DNA of 64,000 bases. It comes from CAZHTF01 sp964535305 (GTDB lineage Bacteria > Planctomycetota > Phycisphaerae > UBA1845 > Fen-1342). A program made the position numbers and the translations under genes. The stretch lies in the NCBI GenBank assembly GCA_964535305.1, contig CAZHTF010000003.1:1-64000 (forward strand), in the 5' to 3' direction. A model generated the notes under the pieces. It was not told where the DNA came from. It saw nothing but the letters and a program-made list of their open reading frames with translations, and searched no databases. Shown here in pieces: positions 6,781-14,882 of the stretch. Within the stretch, counting starts at the first letter, position 1. Each line of letters begins with the position of its first letter.

Positions 6781-7118
6781 ACGACGGGCCAACCTCCCGA
6801 CCACCCACAGGCGGCCGGGCTTGATCCCGTCCGCCGGCCGTCGCCAGCGGACACACAGGCGCGAGCGCCCGGAGAGCTGCAAACTCGCCTGCTGCCTTCG
6901 GCCAACGCTTTGAAAGCCGCGGCTCGAGCTCACATGCTCTCAATAGGAGTGTAGCTTACGCAGCGCGCGAGTCAATCCGAGTTCGAGCTCGCCAACCTCA
7001 ATTTTCGGACGAGGCGCCCGGAGCTTCGCCACGCGAGATCCAGCCGGTCGCTGGACCGCACCTCGCCGCTCTACTCGAGCAGCGCGTCTCAACACGCACC
7101 GCGCCGTTCTCCCGCCGT

Positions 7119-7394
7119 TCACCCGCGAATTCGCGGCTGATCCACCGCTCGGCGGCGCTCAGGATCGGCAGCACGACGAGAACGCGGCGCAGGTTCGGCC
7201 GGCTTGAGCTGCAGCGCGTCCGCGTCGTCCGTCGCCATCTGATTGGCCTGATCCGGCATCATCGCGCCTCCGCCCGAAGTGGGCCGCGTCGCGGGCGCGG
7301 CGGCGGCAGGTTGCGACTTCGGCGGCGTGCTGCGGCAGGCGCTGCAACAAAGGCCGATCGTGACCAACGCGACGAACAGCATGGTCTTTCGCAT
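7119..7394 (-). CDS. Small putative lipoprotein
   Basis: 91 aa. A classic signal peptide (MRKTMLFVALVTIGLCCSAC) with a lipobox-like LCCSAC end suggests export and lipidation at Cys20. The mature part is short, Pro/Ala-rich and then Arg-rich (APRSRRAADPERRR), without a recognisable domain. It lies downstream of the J-domain-like gene in the same orientation, 146 bases away. The signal peptide is the main evidence; the C-terminal half could be non-genuine if the real stop differs. Confidence 0.5.
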   Translation of the reverse strand: MRKTMLFVALVTIGLCCSACRSTPPKSQPAAAAPATRPTSGGGAMMPDQANQMATDDADALQLKPAEPAPRSRRAADPERRRAVDQPRIRG

Positions 7395-7540
7395 TTGGAT
7401 CCTCTGCGCGCGAGCTGCCGCGGGCCGGGCTCAACGCGAATGAACATGGGTCGAACGAACGACACCTGCGGGCCAACTGACCCGCGCGACGAAAACGCCC
7501 GGCGAGCAGGAAACGGCCGCTCAAGCGATCGACGCGAGCG

Positions 7541-8065
7541 TCAGCCGCGGCTCCACCAGACCAGCGCCGCGAAAAAACCCGCCAGCGCCAGCAGCATCGC
7601 CGCCGCAAATCGGGCCGCGGCCCGCGAATCCGAGTGGCTCCGCAGCGCGGTCTGTCGCGTCGGTGCGGCAACGACGTCGCCGTCGCCATACTGCACCTGC
7701 ACGATCAGGAGCTGCGTCTGGAAATCCGAAAAGCCCAGCCGCCGGCCCTCGTCGAGGATCTCCTGTCGCCGCGAATAGCGCAGCAGCCCGTCTTCGAGGC
7801 AGGCCCCGATCAGCCTCCGCATCTGGCGGATGCGATCGTCGCCGGCGGGCACCGGAGCGGCGTGCTCGGCCTGAAGCTGCGGGTCGCGCAGCGCGGCGTA
7901 CGCGATGTGCAGATCCTCGAGCGCGCGGCGAGTCTGGGCGTGTTGCGCCGGGTCGTCGAGCTGACGCAGCAGCCGCTCGCGCGCGGTGAAGAATCGCCGC
8001 GAAATCTCCGCTGGGTCGTAGCGACCGGGCGTCAGCCCCAGAATTGAGAAGTAGTCGCGTGGCAT
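7541..8065 (-). CDS. J-domain-like membrane protein lacking HPD
   Basis: 174 aa. ATG 8065 has AAAGG upstream and a plausible promoter at 8121-8094. The N-terminus PRDYFSILGLTPGRYDPAEI resembles helix I of a J domain, and the following helices (ISRRFFTARERLLRQLDD, ALEDLHIAYAALRDPQLQAE) mirror helices II-IV, including the terminal AY.AL.DP pattern of J domains. The HPD tripeptide needed to stimulate Hsp70 is absent. A single hydrophobic segment (FAAAMLLALAGFFAALVWW) closes the protein, giving a tail-anchored topology with the J-like domain in the cytosol. Possible role: scaffolding rather than co-chaperone activity. Confidence 0.7.
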   Translation of the reverse strand: MPRDYFSILGLTPGRYDPAEISRRFFTARERLLRQLDDPAQHAQTRRALEDLHIAYAALRDPQLQAEHAAPVPAGDDRIRQMRRLIGACLEDGLLRYSRRQEILDEGRRLGFSDFQTQLLIVQVQYGDGDVVAAPTRQTALRSHSDSRAAARFAAAMLLALAGFFAALVWWSRG

Positions 8066-8365
8066 TGCCGGCCTTTGCCTACGAGTCACTTTAACCATAG
8101 CCGCGAAAGCTCCAAAGGCAATCCAAGTCCGATAGATGCGGCGGGCTTCTCGCGCAACGGGGCAATTCAGATTTGCCCCGGATACAGACTCGACGGCGTC
8201 CGACCCGCGCCGCAAGCAAAGCCACCACCGCGGCGCCCTTCCTGGCGGCCGTGAGCGCCGTGCGGCTCCGGTGGCCTTGACCGGTCGCGAAGCAGCGCTC
8301 CGACACGTAGAATTCTTCCGCCGCGGTCGGCGGTCGTTCGAACCCGCGGTACGAAGGGAAACGGT
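8066..8365. other. Divergent intergenic region upstream of alaS
   Basis: 300 bases between the divergent J-domain-like gene and alaS. The only supported element is a minus-strand promoter at 8094-8121. A TTGACC (8277) and a TAGAAT (8308) lie upstream of alaS, but at 25 bases their spacing is too long for a standard sigma-70 promoter. No T-box leader feature was recognised. Confidence 0.5.
8094..8121 (-). promoter_or_regulatory. Putative sigma-70 promoter for the J-domain-like gene
   Basis: Minus strand -35 TTGCCT (8121-8116), 16-base spacer, -10 TATGGT (8099-8094). Predicted transcription would start about 20 bases before the ATG at 8065. Confidence 0.4.
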
Positions 8366-11272
8366 GTGACGCGTTCGGCTGCGCAGATCCGCGCTGAGTT
8401 TGTCGAGTTCTTTCGTGCCCGGGGCCACACGATCGTGGACGGCTCGCCGGTCGTGCCGCACGACGACCCGACGCTGCTGTTCACCAACGCCGGCATGAAC
8501 CAGTTCAAGCCGCTCTTCCTGGGCACCGCCGACCGCAGCAGCGAGTTCGGGCGGCTGCGCCGCGCCGCCAACTCGCAGCCGTGCATCCGCGCCGGCGGCA
8601 AGCACAACGATCTCGACGACGTCGGGCACGACACGTATCACCACACGTTTTTCGAGATGCTCGGCAACTGGTCGTTTGGCGACTACTTCAAGCGCGAGGC
8701 GATCACATGGGCCTGGGAGCTGCTCACGCAGGTTTGGGGGCTGGATCGCTCACGCTTGCATGCGACTTATTTTCAAGGCGACCCCGCCGAAGGGCTTGAG
8801 CCGGATCACGAAGCGCGCCAGCTTTGGGCCCAGATCGCTGGCTTGCCGCCGGAGCACATTCATCCCGGCAATAAGAAGGACAACTTTTGGGAGATGGGCG
8901 AGACCGGTCCGTGCGGCCCGTGCAGCGAGGTGCACATCGACCTCACGCCTGACAAGTGCGGCGCCAAGCTGGTGAACACGGGCGACGCGCGCGTCATGGA
9001 AGTCTGGAACCTGGTTTTCATCCAGTACAACCGCGGGCCCGACGGCCTGCTCACGCCGCTGCCCGACAAGCACGTCGACACCGGCATGGGCTTCGAACGC
9101 ATTTGCGCCGTGGTCCAGGGCAAACGCAGCAACTACGACACCGACATCTTCGCGCCGCTCTTCAACGCCATCCGCGAAGTCACCGGCGCACCGGCATACG
9201 GTGGATTGCTCGAATCTCCCGATTTGGCAGCACCCGCCGCGCCGCGCGCGGATGTCATGCGCGACGTGGCCTATCGCGTGATCGCCGATCACATCCGCAC
9301 GCTGACCTTTGCGCTGGCCGACGGAGCGATCCCCGACAAAGAAGGCCGCGGCTACGTGCTGCGCCGCATCCTCCGCCGCGCCGTGCGCTACGGCTGGCAG
9401 CACCTGGGCATGCGCGAGCCTTTCCTCTCACGCCTGGCGCCCGCGGTCGTAGCGCTGCTGGGCGACGCTTTTCCGCACCTGCGCGGCGGACCGCGGCTGG
9501 TCGCCGGCCGGCCGGCGCCCGCGGTCGAATTGTCGCGCGTCGTGGAGCTGATTCACGACGAGGAGCAGTCCTTCGGCCGCACGCTCGAACGCGGCATCGC
9601 GCTGTTCGAAGACGCCGCGGTGCAGGCGCTGCGCGAGCATCACGGCGAGCTGCGCGGCTCAGACGCGTTCAAGCTGCACGATACCTTTGGCTTCCCGATC
9701 GACCTGACGCAGATCATGGCCAGCGAGCGCGGTTTGCGGGTCGATATCGGCGAGTACGAGCGCCTGATGGAGGACGCCCGCGAGCGTGCCCGCGCCGGCG
9801 GGAAGACGCACGCCGGCGCCGAGGTGCCCAGCGAGCTGCTGACCGGCCTGCCGCCGACCGACGATTCGCCCAAACACAGCGCCGATCTGTTCGTTGCGCC
9901 GCTCTGCGCGATCGTGCGGACCGAGCCGGGCCAGCGGCCCGAGCTGCTGCGAAGCGGCGCGATCGAGCCCGGCGCGCGGGCGGCGCTGATCTTCGAACAG
10001 ACCTGCTTTTACGCCGAGCAGGGCGAGCAGGTCGGCGATCGCGGCGAGATCAGCGGCGCTTCGCTGCGCTTCGATGTCGAGAGCACGCAGCGCGTCGGCG
10101 AAATCGTCCTGCATCACGGCACGCTCGTGCAGGGCCGCCTGAGCATCGGCCAGGAGTACGAGCAACGCGTGCACGCCGATCGCGCCAGCATCCGCCGCAA
10201 CCACACCGCCACGCACGTGCTCAACTGGGCCCTGCGCGAGACGCTCGGCGAGCATGTGCAGCAGAAGGGCTCGCTGGTCGATGCCGACAAGACGCGCTTC
10301 GACTTCTCGCACCCCAAGCCGCTCACCTTGGCCGAGATTGAGCAGATCGAGTCCCGCTGCGCCGAGCAGATCCAGCGAGATCTGCGGGTCGATGCACAGC
10401 TTCGGCCGCATGCCGAGGCCCTGCGGATTAACGGCCTGCGCGCCGTCTTCGGCGAGAAATACCCCGACCAGGTGCGCGTCGTCTCGATCGGCGCTTCGGT
10501 CGCCGAGCTCGTACGCGACCCGACCAATGCCGCCTGGCGCGGCTTCTCGATCGAGTTCTGCGGCGGCACGCACGTCAGATCGACCGGCGAAATCGGGAGC
10601 TTCACGCTCATCAGCGAAGAGGCGATCGCCAAGGGCGTGCGGCGGGTCGTCGGCGTCAGCGGCGATGCGGCCCGCCTGACCGCGGAGCTCGGCCAGGCGC
10701 TGCTCTCGCAGGCGCGCCAGGCGCCGAACTCGCCGGAGTCGCTCGCGGCGCGCGTTGCGGAGCTTCAACAGGCTCTGCAGGAGACCTCGCTGACGCTGCG
10801 GCACCGCATCGCGCTGCGCGAGCTGCTGGCGCAGCTCCAGGAATCGGCCAAGAAATCGCAGCGTGCCGCGAACGCCGCATCTGCCGGCCAGGTCCGCGCG
10901 CACGCTCTGAGGCTGCTGGATTCGGCCGAGCGCGTCGGCGGCGTGACGCTGCTGGTCGCGACGCTGCCCGATACGCCGGTCGATCAGCTCAAGCAGGCGG
11001 CCGACGCCCTCAAGCAGAAAGCTGGCTCGGCGGCGCTGCTGCTGGCCAGCGTCGACACTTCCAGTGAGAGAGTCACGCTTCTGGCCGCCGTCAGCGATGA
11101 TCTGATCCGTCGCGGCGTGAAAGCGGGCGACTGGGTCAAGGCCGTCGCGACCCTGGTCGATGGCGGCGGCGGCGGCCCGCCCAGCATGGCCCAGGCCGGC
11201 GGAAAGAATCCGCAGAAGCTGCCGGAAGCACTGGCTGCCGCGCGGCAATGGATCAACGAACGACTGAAGTAG
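8366..11272 (+). CDS. alaS: Alanyl-tRNA synthetase
   Basis: 968 aa, GTG start with AAGGGA eight bases upstream. It ligates alanine to tRNA-Ala in the cytosol. The class II catalytic core begins near residue 10 (FVEFFRARGHTIV, LLFTNAGMNQFKPLFLG). The editing domain carries the zinc-type HTATH motif in RRNHTATHVLNWAL (about residue 610) and the partner CGGTHVRSTGEIG (about 730). The C-terminal DHHA1-type domain ends in GGGGGPPSMAQAGGKNP. It is somewhat longer than the usual ~875 aa owing to insertions in the core (for example around LRGGPRLVAGRPAPAVELSR). panB follows after 62 bases. Confidence 0.97.
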   Translation: MTRSAAQIRAEFVEFFRARGHTIVDGSPVVPHDDPTLLFTNAGMNQFKPLFLGTADRSSEFGRLRRAANSQPCIRAGGKHNDLDDVGHDTYHHTFFEMLGNWSFGDYFKREAITWAWELLTQVWGLDRSRLHATYFQGDPAEGLEPDHEARQLWAQIAGLPPEHIHPGNKKDNFWEMGETGPCGPCSEVHIDLTPDKCGAKLVNTGDARVMEVWNLVFIQYNRGPDGLLTPLPDKHVDTGMGFERICAVVQGKRSNYDTDIFAPLFNAIREVTGAPAYGGLLESPDLAAPAAPRADVMRDVAYRVIADHIRTLTFALADGAIPDKEGRGYVLRRILRRAVRYGWQHLGMREPFLSRLAPAVVALLGDAFPHLRGGPRLVAGRPAPAVELSRVVELIHDEEQSFGRTLERGIALFEDAAVQALREHHGELRGSDAFKLHDTFGFPIDLTQIMASERGLRVDIGEYERLMEDARERARAGGKTHAGAEVPSELLTGLPPTDDSPKHSADLFVAPLCAIVRTEPGQRPELLRSGAIEPGARAALIFEQTCFYAEQGEQVGDRGEISGASLRFDVESTQRVGEIVLHHGTLVQGRLSIGQEYEQRVHADRASIRRNHTATHVLNWALRETLGEHVQQKGSLVDADKTRFDFSHPKPLTLAEIEQIESRCAEQIQRDLRVDAQLRPHAEALRINGLRAVFGEKYPDQVRVVSIGASVAELVRDPTNAAWRGFSIEFCGGTHVRSTGEIGSFTLISEEAIAKGVRRVVGVSGDAARLTAELGQALLSQARQAPNSPESLAARVAELQQALQETSLTLRHRIALRELLAQLQESAKKSQRAANAASAGQVRAHALRLLDSAERVGGVTLLVATLPDTPVDQLKQAADALKQKAGSAALLLASVDTSSERVTLLAAVSDDLIRRGVKAGDWVKAVATLVDGGGGGPPSMAQAGGKNPQKLPEALAAARQWINERLK

Positions 11273-11334
11273 ATCCGCATGGCCAGTCCGAATACGTTAC
11301 TCAGCGGAACGGCGCAGATCGCGAGTACGCACAG

Positions 11335-12177
11335 ATGAGCACATCCGAGCGCGTCACGCTGGCCCGCCTGCAGGCGCTCAAATCCACCGGCCGCAAGTTT
11401 GCCATGCTGACCGCGTATGACTTTCCCACTGCCGCCGCCGCCCAAGCCGCCGGCGTGCAATCGCTGCTCATCGGCGACTCGATGGGCACCGTGCTGCTCG
11501 GCCAGCCGAACACGCGCGGCGTGCCGCTCGAGCTGATGATCACGCTCGGCCGCGCCGTGCGCGCCGCCGCCCCAAGCGTCTTCCTCATCGGCGACCTGCC
11601 GTACGAATCGCTCTCGCGCGGGCCCGCGGTCGCATGCGACGCGGCCCGGCGTTTCGTGCAGGAGGCCGGCTGCGACGCCGTGAAGCTCGAAACTGCCGAC
11701 GATCAGGCCGACCTGGTCGCGGCGCTGCACGCCGAAAAATTCTGCACAATCGCCCACCTGGGCCTGCGCCCGCAATCGATCGACACGCCGGACGGCTACC
11801 GCGCCCAGGCCCGCGACGCCGCCGCGATCGCCGAGCTGGTGCAATCCGCGCGGCGGATGGTGGCGGCCGGCGCGAGCATGCTCTTGCTCGAGGCCGTGCC
11901 GCCCGAGGCTGCGCGGGCCGTGCTCGCCGCGACCAGCGTGCCGCTCGTCGGCTGCGGCGCCGGGCCGGATTGCGACGGGCACGTGGTCGTGACGCAGGAC
12001 ATGCTTGGCATCGGTTCGGCCAAAGTGCCGCGCTTCGTGCCGCTGCTCGCCAGCCTTGGCCCGCAGATCGAAGATGCCATGCGCCGCTACGTCGCCCAGA
12101 TCGAATCTGGCGCCTATCCCGCCCCGCAGCACTGCTATGGCATGCGGCGTGAACCGGCCGCGACCGGCGGCTCGTGA
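11335..12177 (+). CDS. panB: 3-methyl-2-oxobutanoate hydroxymethyltransferase
   Basis: 280 aa, normal length. It adds a hydroxymethyl group from 5,10-methylene-THF to alpha-ketoisovalerate, the first committed step of pantothenate and CoA synthesis. Visible family motifs are MLTAYDFPTAAAAQAAG near the N-terminus, LIGDSMGTVLLG (Mg-binding region), DAVKLE, AHLGLRPQSI, LLLEAVPPE and GCGAGPDCDGHVVVTQDMLG. The start at 11335 (MSTSERVTLARL) fits the family; the longer frame starting inside alaS does not. The next gene starts with a GTG overlapping the panB stop, suggesting translational coupling. No panC is nearby. Confidence 0.95.
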   Translation: MSTSERVTLARLQALKSTGRKFAMLTAYDFPTAAAAQAAGVQSLLIGDSMGTVLLGQPNTRGVPLELMITLGRAVRAAAPSVFLIGDLPYESLSRGPAVACDAARRFVQEAGCDAVKLETADDQADLVAALHAEKFCTIAHLGLRPQSIDTPDGYRAQARDAAAIAELVQSARRMVAAGASMLLLEAVPPEAARAVLAATSVPLVGCGAGPDCDGHVVVTQDMLGIGSAKVPRFVPLLASLGPQIEDAMRRYVAQIESGAYPAPQHCYGMRREPAATGGS

Positions 12178-13063
12178 GCAGCCCGGCTCCGCCGCAGCGT
12201 TGCCCCGCTTGTGATCTGCCGCCGCGCGTTGCATTGCGGTTGCCTTCCGGCATTCCGCTGCTGCGTTGCCCGCGCTGCCGGTTGTGCTGGTGGCGCTGGG
12301 AGGCGTTCGACCCGGCCGCGTTTTACGATCGTGACTACTTTCAATCCGCGCAGGTGCCGCGCGGCTACGACGACTACGCCGCGTTGGAGCCGGGCATTCG
12401 CCGCACGGCCCGCGTTCGACTGGCGCGCATCCGGGCGCTGCGCGCCGAAAGCGGCGGCGTTGGCGTCATGCCGCGAATCACCAGGCCTTCGCTCTATGAA
12501 ATCGGCTGCGGCACCGGGCTGTTTCTCGACGAGGCGCGGCGTGCGGGCTGGAGCGTCGCCGGGCTGGAGGTCAGCCCATTCGCCGCGCAGCAGGCGGCCT
12601 CGCGCGGGCTGGACGTGCAGTGTGCCCCGATCGATGCCGCGCGGCCCGCCGGCCGCTTTGATTGCGTCGCGCTTTGGGACGTGATCGAGCATCTCGNNNN
12701 NNNNNNCTGCGGATCGCCGCCGACCTGCTCGCGCCCGGCGGGCTGCTGGCGCTTTCGACCGGCGATGTCACCTCGTTGTGCGCACGGCTGAGCGGCCCGG
12801 CCTGGCACTTGTTCAACCTGCCTGAGCACCTGTTCTTCTTTTCGCCAGAAGCGCTACGCCGCCTGCTGCGCGGCTGCGGAATGCGCGTGACGCGCGTGAC
12901 GCGCGAGTGGCAGTGGGTGCCGGCGGCGTACCTGCTCGAACGCGTCTTCAAGCGCATCCCCGCCGTCGGCAGGGCCGCACGCGCCAGCCTGCTTTCGCGG
13001 CTGGTGCTGCCGGCGACACTCTTGGATGTGATCGGCGTCTACGCGCGGCGTGAGCGGAGCTAG
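12174..13063 (+). CDS. Zinc-ribbon class I SAM methyltransferase, interrupted by an assembly gap
   Basis: The GTG start at 12174 overlaps the panB stop by four bases. A zinc ribbon (CPACDLPP, then LRCPRCRLCWWRW) precedes a methyltransferase domain with SYEIGCGTGLF-like motif I (LYEIGCGTGLFLDEARRAG) and FDCVALWDVIEHL. A run of ten N (12697-12706) then breaks the frame; the second half resumes in another frame with LLAPGGLLALSTGDV, WHLFNLPEHLFFFSPEAL and LLRGCGMRVTRV, ending at 13063. The halves clearly belong to one protein of ~295 aa, so the frame change is due to the unknown gap length. The architecture matches the gene at 5595-6422. Its stop shares CTAG with the convergent polX stop. Confidence 0.85.
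12697..12706. other. Assembly gap (10 N)
   Basis: A ten-base N run inside the methyltransferase gene. The reading frame differs on its two sides, so the true missing length is not ten bases. Confidence 0.98.
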
Positions 13064-14790
13064 CGTTTCTCCCGCTTGGCCTGCACGAATTTCGCGATGT
13101 CCGTCGCGCTGCGCGTGTTCAGCACATCGTCGCGCAGCAGCCCGGCGCGGCGCGCCGTGGAAACGCCGAACTGCATCTGGTCGAGCTGCTCGATCGAGTG
13201 CGAATCCGTGTTGATCGAAATTGTCGCGCCCAGGGCCCGCGCGGCGCGGGCGTGCTGGTCTTTCAGATCCAGGCGATAGCTCGACGCGTTGATCTCCAGC
13301 GCCGTGCCGGTCGTGGCGGCCTTGCGCGCCAGGGCCTCGACATCGATCGGCATCGCCTCGCGCTTTCCGATCAGCCGCCCGGTGGGGTGCGCGATCAGGT
13401 TGACATACGGGCTGTCCATCGCGGCCAACACGCGGGTCGTGTTCGCGTCGCGGTCCTGGCTCATGCCGCTGTGCAGCGAAGCCACCACCCAATCCAGCTC
13501 CGCCAGCAGCTCGTCGGGATAGTCGAGCTTACCTTCAGCCAGGATGTCGACCTCCGCCCCGATCCAGAGGGTGAAACCGTTGACGCTCTTGGCAAGTTTG
13601 CGCACCTCGCGGATGTGCTGCCGGAGGCGATCTGGCTTCAACCCGTTGGCGATCACGCTGCTCTGCGAGTGATCCGTAATGCAGATGAACTGGTAGCCGC
13701 GGGCGCGCGCCGCCTCCAGCATTTCCTCGACGCGATTGTGACCGTCGCTGGCGATCGTGTGCATGTGCAGGTCGCCGCGAATGTCGCCCAGCGTCAGCAA
13801 ATCGCTGGGCGTCTGCTTCAGCTCGAATTCGCCGCGATCCTCGCGCAATTCGGGCGGAATCCAGGGCAGGCCCAGCGCGGCGTAAATGTCCTCTTCGCGG
13901 CGCGACGCGATCACCCGCTGCCCCTCACTGAGCGCATACTCATTCAGGCTCCAGCCTCGCTTCCCCGCCAGCTCGCGCAGGCGGACATTGTGCGCCTTGC
14001 TCCCGGTGAAATACTGCCACGCCGCCCCGAAGGATTCCTCCGGCACGGCCCGCAGATCGACCTGAATCTGCCGCTCCTTGCCGCAGCCCACCAGCACCGA
14101 GCCCTTGGTGTCGCCGCTGGCCAGCACCTTTTCGACGATCGAGGTGCTCGTGAAGCGTCGGATGACCTCGGCTGCATTGTCGGCAATGCAGAGCAGATCC
14201 AGATCGCCGACCGTCTCCGCACCACGCCGCAGCGATCCGGCGTGCTCGACGCGCCGCACGCCCTGGATACCGGCGACGGCGCGGCGGATCAGGTCTGCGA
14301 TTGGCCAGGCCACGCCCAGCCGCGTGCGGCCCGCCGAGCGCTGCAGAAACTCGATTCCCTGCCGCAGCTGCTCGACGCTCTTCTCACCCAGACCTCGTAC
14401 ACCCGCGAGCTTACCAGCCGTGATGGCGGCCGAGAGATCGGCCACGCTGGTGATGCCGCGCTCGCGCCACAGCAGCGCTGCCTTCTTGGGTCCCAGTCCC
14501 TGAATCTCCAGCAGGCCCAGCAGCGATTCGGGCACGGATTGCAGCAGCTGCTCGCGCAGCGCCAGCTTGCCGGTCTCGAGCAGCTCACGGATCTTCGCCG
14601 CGGACGCCTTGCCCACGCCCGCCAGCTTGTCCAGCTCGCCGCGGGCAGCCACGTCGCGCAGCTCGAGCGTCAGATCTTCGATCGAACGCGCCACGCGCCG
14701 GTACGAGTTGACGCGAAATGAATCCTCGCCGCCAATTTCCATCAAGTCGGCGACCTGCGCGAAGACGCGAGCGACCTCGGCATTCGTCAT
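13060..14790 (-). CDS. polX: DNA polymerase X family protein with C-terminal PHP domain
   Basis: 576 aa. ATG 14790 has GGAGG six bases upstream. Order: an 8-kDa-like helix-hairpin-helix region (FAQVADLMEIGGEDSFRVNS; LAGVGKASAAKIRELLETG), a second HhH (LLEIQGLGPKKAALL), the nucleotidyltransferase domain with HAGSLRRGAETVGDLDLLC (residues ~185-205; the paired Asp residues are metal ligands) and a third Asp in QIQVDLRAVP, then a PHP domain (~335-576) with GDLHMHTIASDG, ICITDHS, GAEVDIL and NTDSH. Bacterial PolX enzymes fill short gaps in base-excision repair, and the PHP domain gives Mn-dependent exonuclease or phosphatase activity. The gene is convergent with the methyltransferase upstream; the two stop codons overlap. 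Confidence 0.95.
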   Translation of the reverse strand: MTNAEVARVFAQVADLMEIGGEDSFRVNSYRRVARSIEDLTLELRDVAARGELDKLAGVGKASAAKIRELLETGKLALREQLLQSVPESLLGLLEIQGLGPKKAALLWRERGITSVADLSAAITAGKLAGVRGLGEKSVEQLRQGIEFLQRSAGRTRLGVAWPIADLIRRAVAGIQGVRRVEHAGSLRRGAETVGDLDLLCIADNAAEVIRRFTSTSIVEKVLASGDTKGSVLVGCGKERQIQVDLRAVPEESFGAAWQYFTGSKAHNVRLRELAGKRGWSLNEYALSEGQRVIASRREEDIYAALGLPWIPPELREDRGEFELKQTPSDLLTLGDIRGDLHMHTIASDGHNRVEEMLEAARARGYQFICITDHSQSSVIANGLKPDRLRQHIREVRKLAKSVNGFTLWIGAEVDILAEGKLDYPDELLAELDWVVASLHSGMSQDRDANTTRVLAAMDSPYVNLIAHPTGRLIGKREAMPIDVEALARKAATTGTALEINASSYRLDLKDQHARAARALGATISINTDSHSIEQLDQMQFGVSTARRAGLLRDDVLNTRSATDIAKFVQAKREKR

Positions 14791-14882
14791 TCCAGCCTCC
14801 GCGCAAATCCTAGTCGCCGGCGCCGCGCGTGTCGCGATCATCGCCGCGCCGCGCGCCACCGCGATATAGTCGTTATCGGGGG

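Larger units (their letters stand above)
6423..7118. other. 696-base stretch without a recognised protein gene
   Basis: No convincing coding frame on either strand. On the minus strand it holds, in order of transcription, GC-rich sequence with several self-complementary stretches, a 14-nt Shine-Dalgarno-type sequence (6780-6767), a hairpin CGGCTGCGGT...ACCGCAGCCG (about 6747-6704) and an intrinsic terminator (6696-6654). At its left end it holds a ~29-bp imperfect direct repeat (6580-6644). It may be the untranslated tail of the operon coming from 8065, or a structured RNA gene. Features of tmRNA and RNase P RNA were looked for and not found. Confidence 0.5.

Noticed and set aside
6940..7122. 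60-codon minus-strand frame starting with a GTG overlapping the lipoprotein stop
   Set aside because: Mostly Arg/Ala-rich, no ribosome binding site, no recognised pattern.
8300..8350. TTCGAACCC resembling a tRNA T-loop
   Set aside because: No acceptor stem, D-arm or anticodon arm can be folded around it.
9659..11248. 529-codon minus-strand open frame opposite alaS
   Set aside because: Shadow of the alaS coding sequence with no ribosome binding site or domain pattern.
13198..14721. 507-codon plus-strand open frame opposite polX
   Set aside because: Residue composition is typical of an antisense shadow (Arg/Gln/Leu/Ala-rich), and the minus-strand polX reading carries all motifs of its family.
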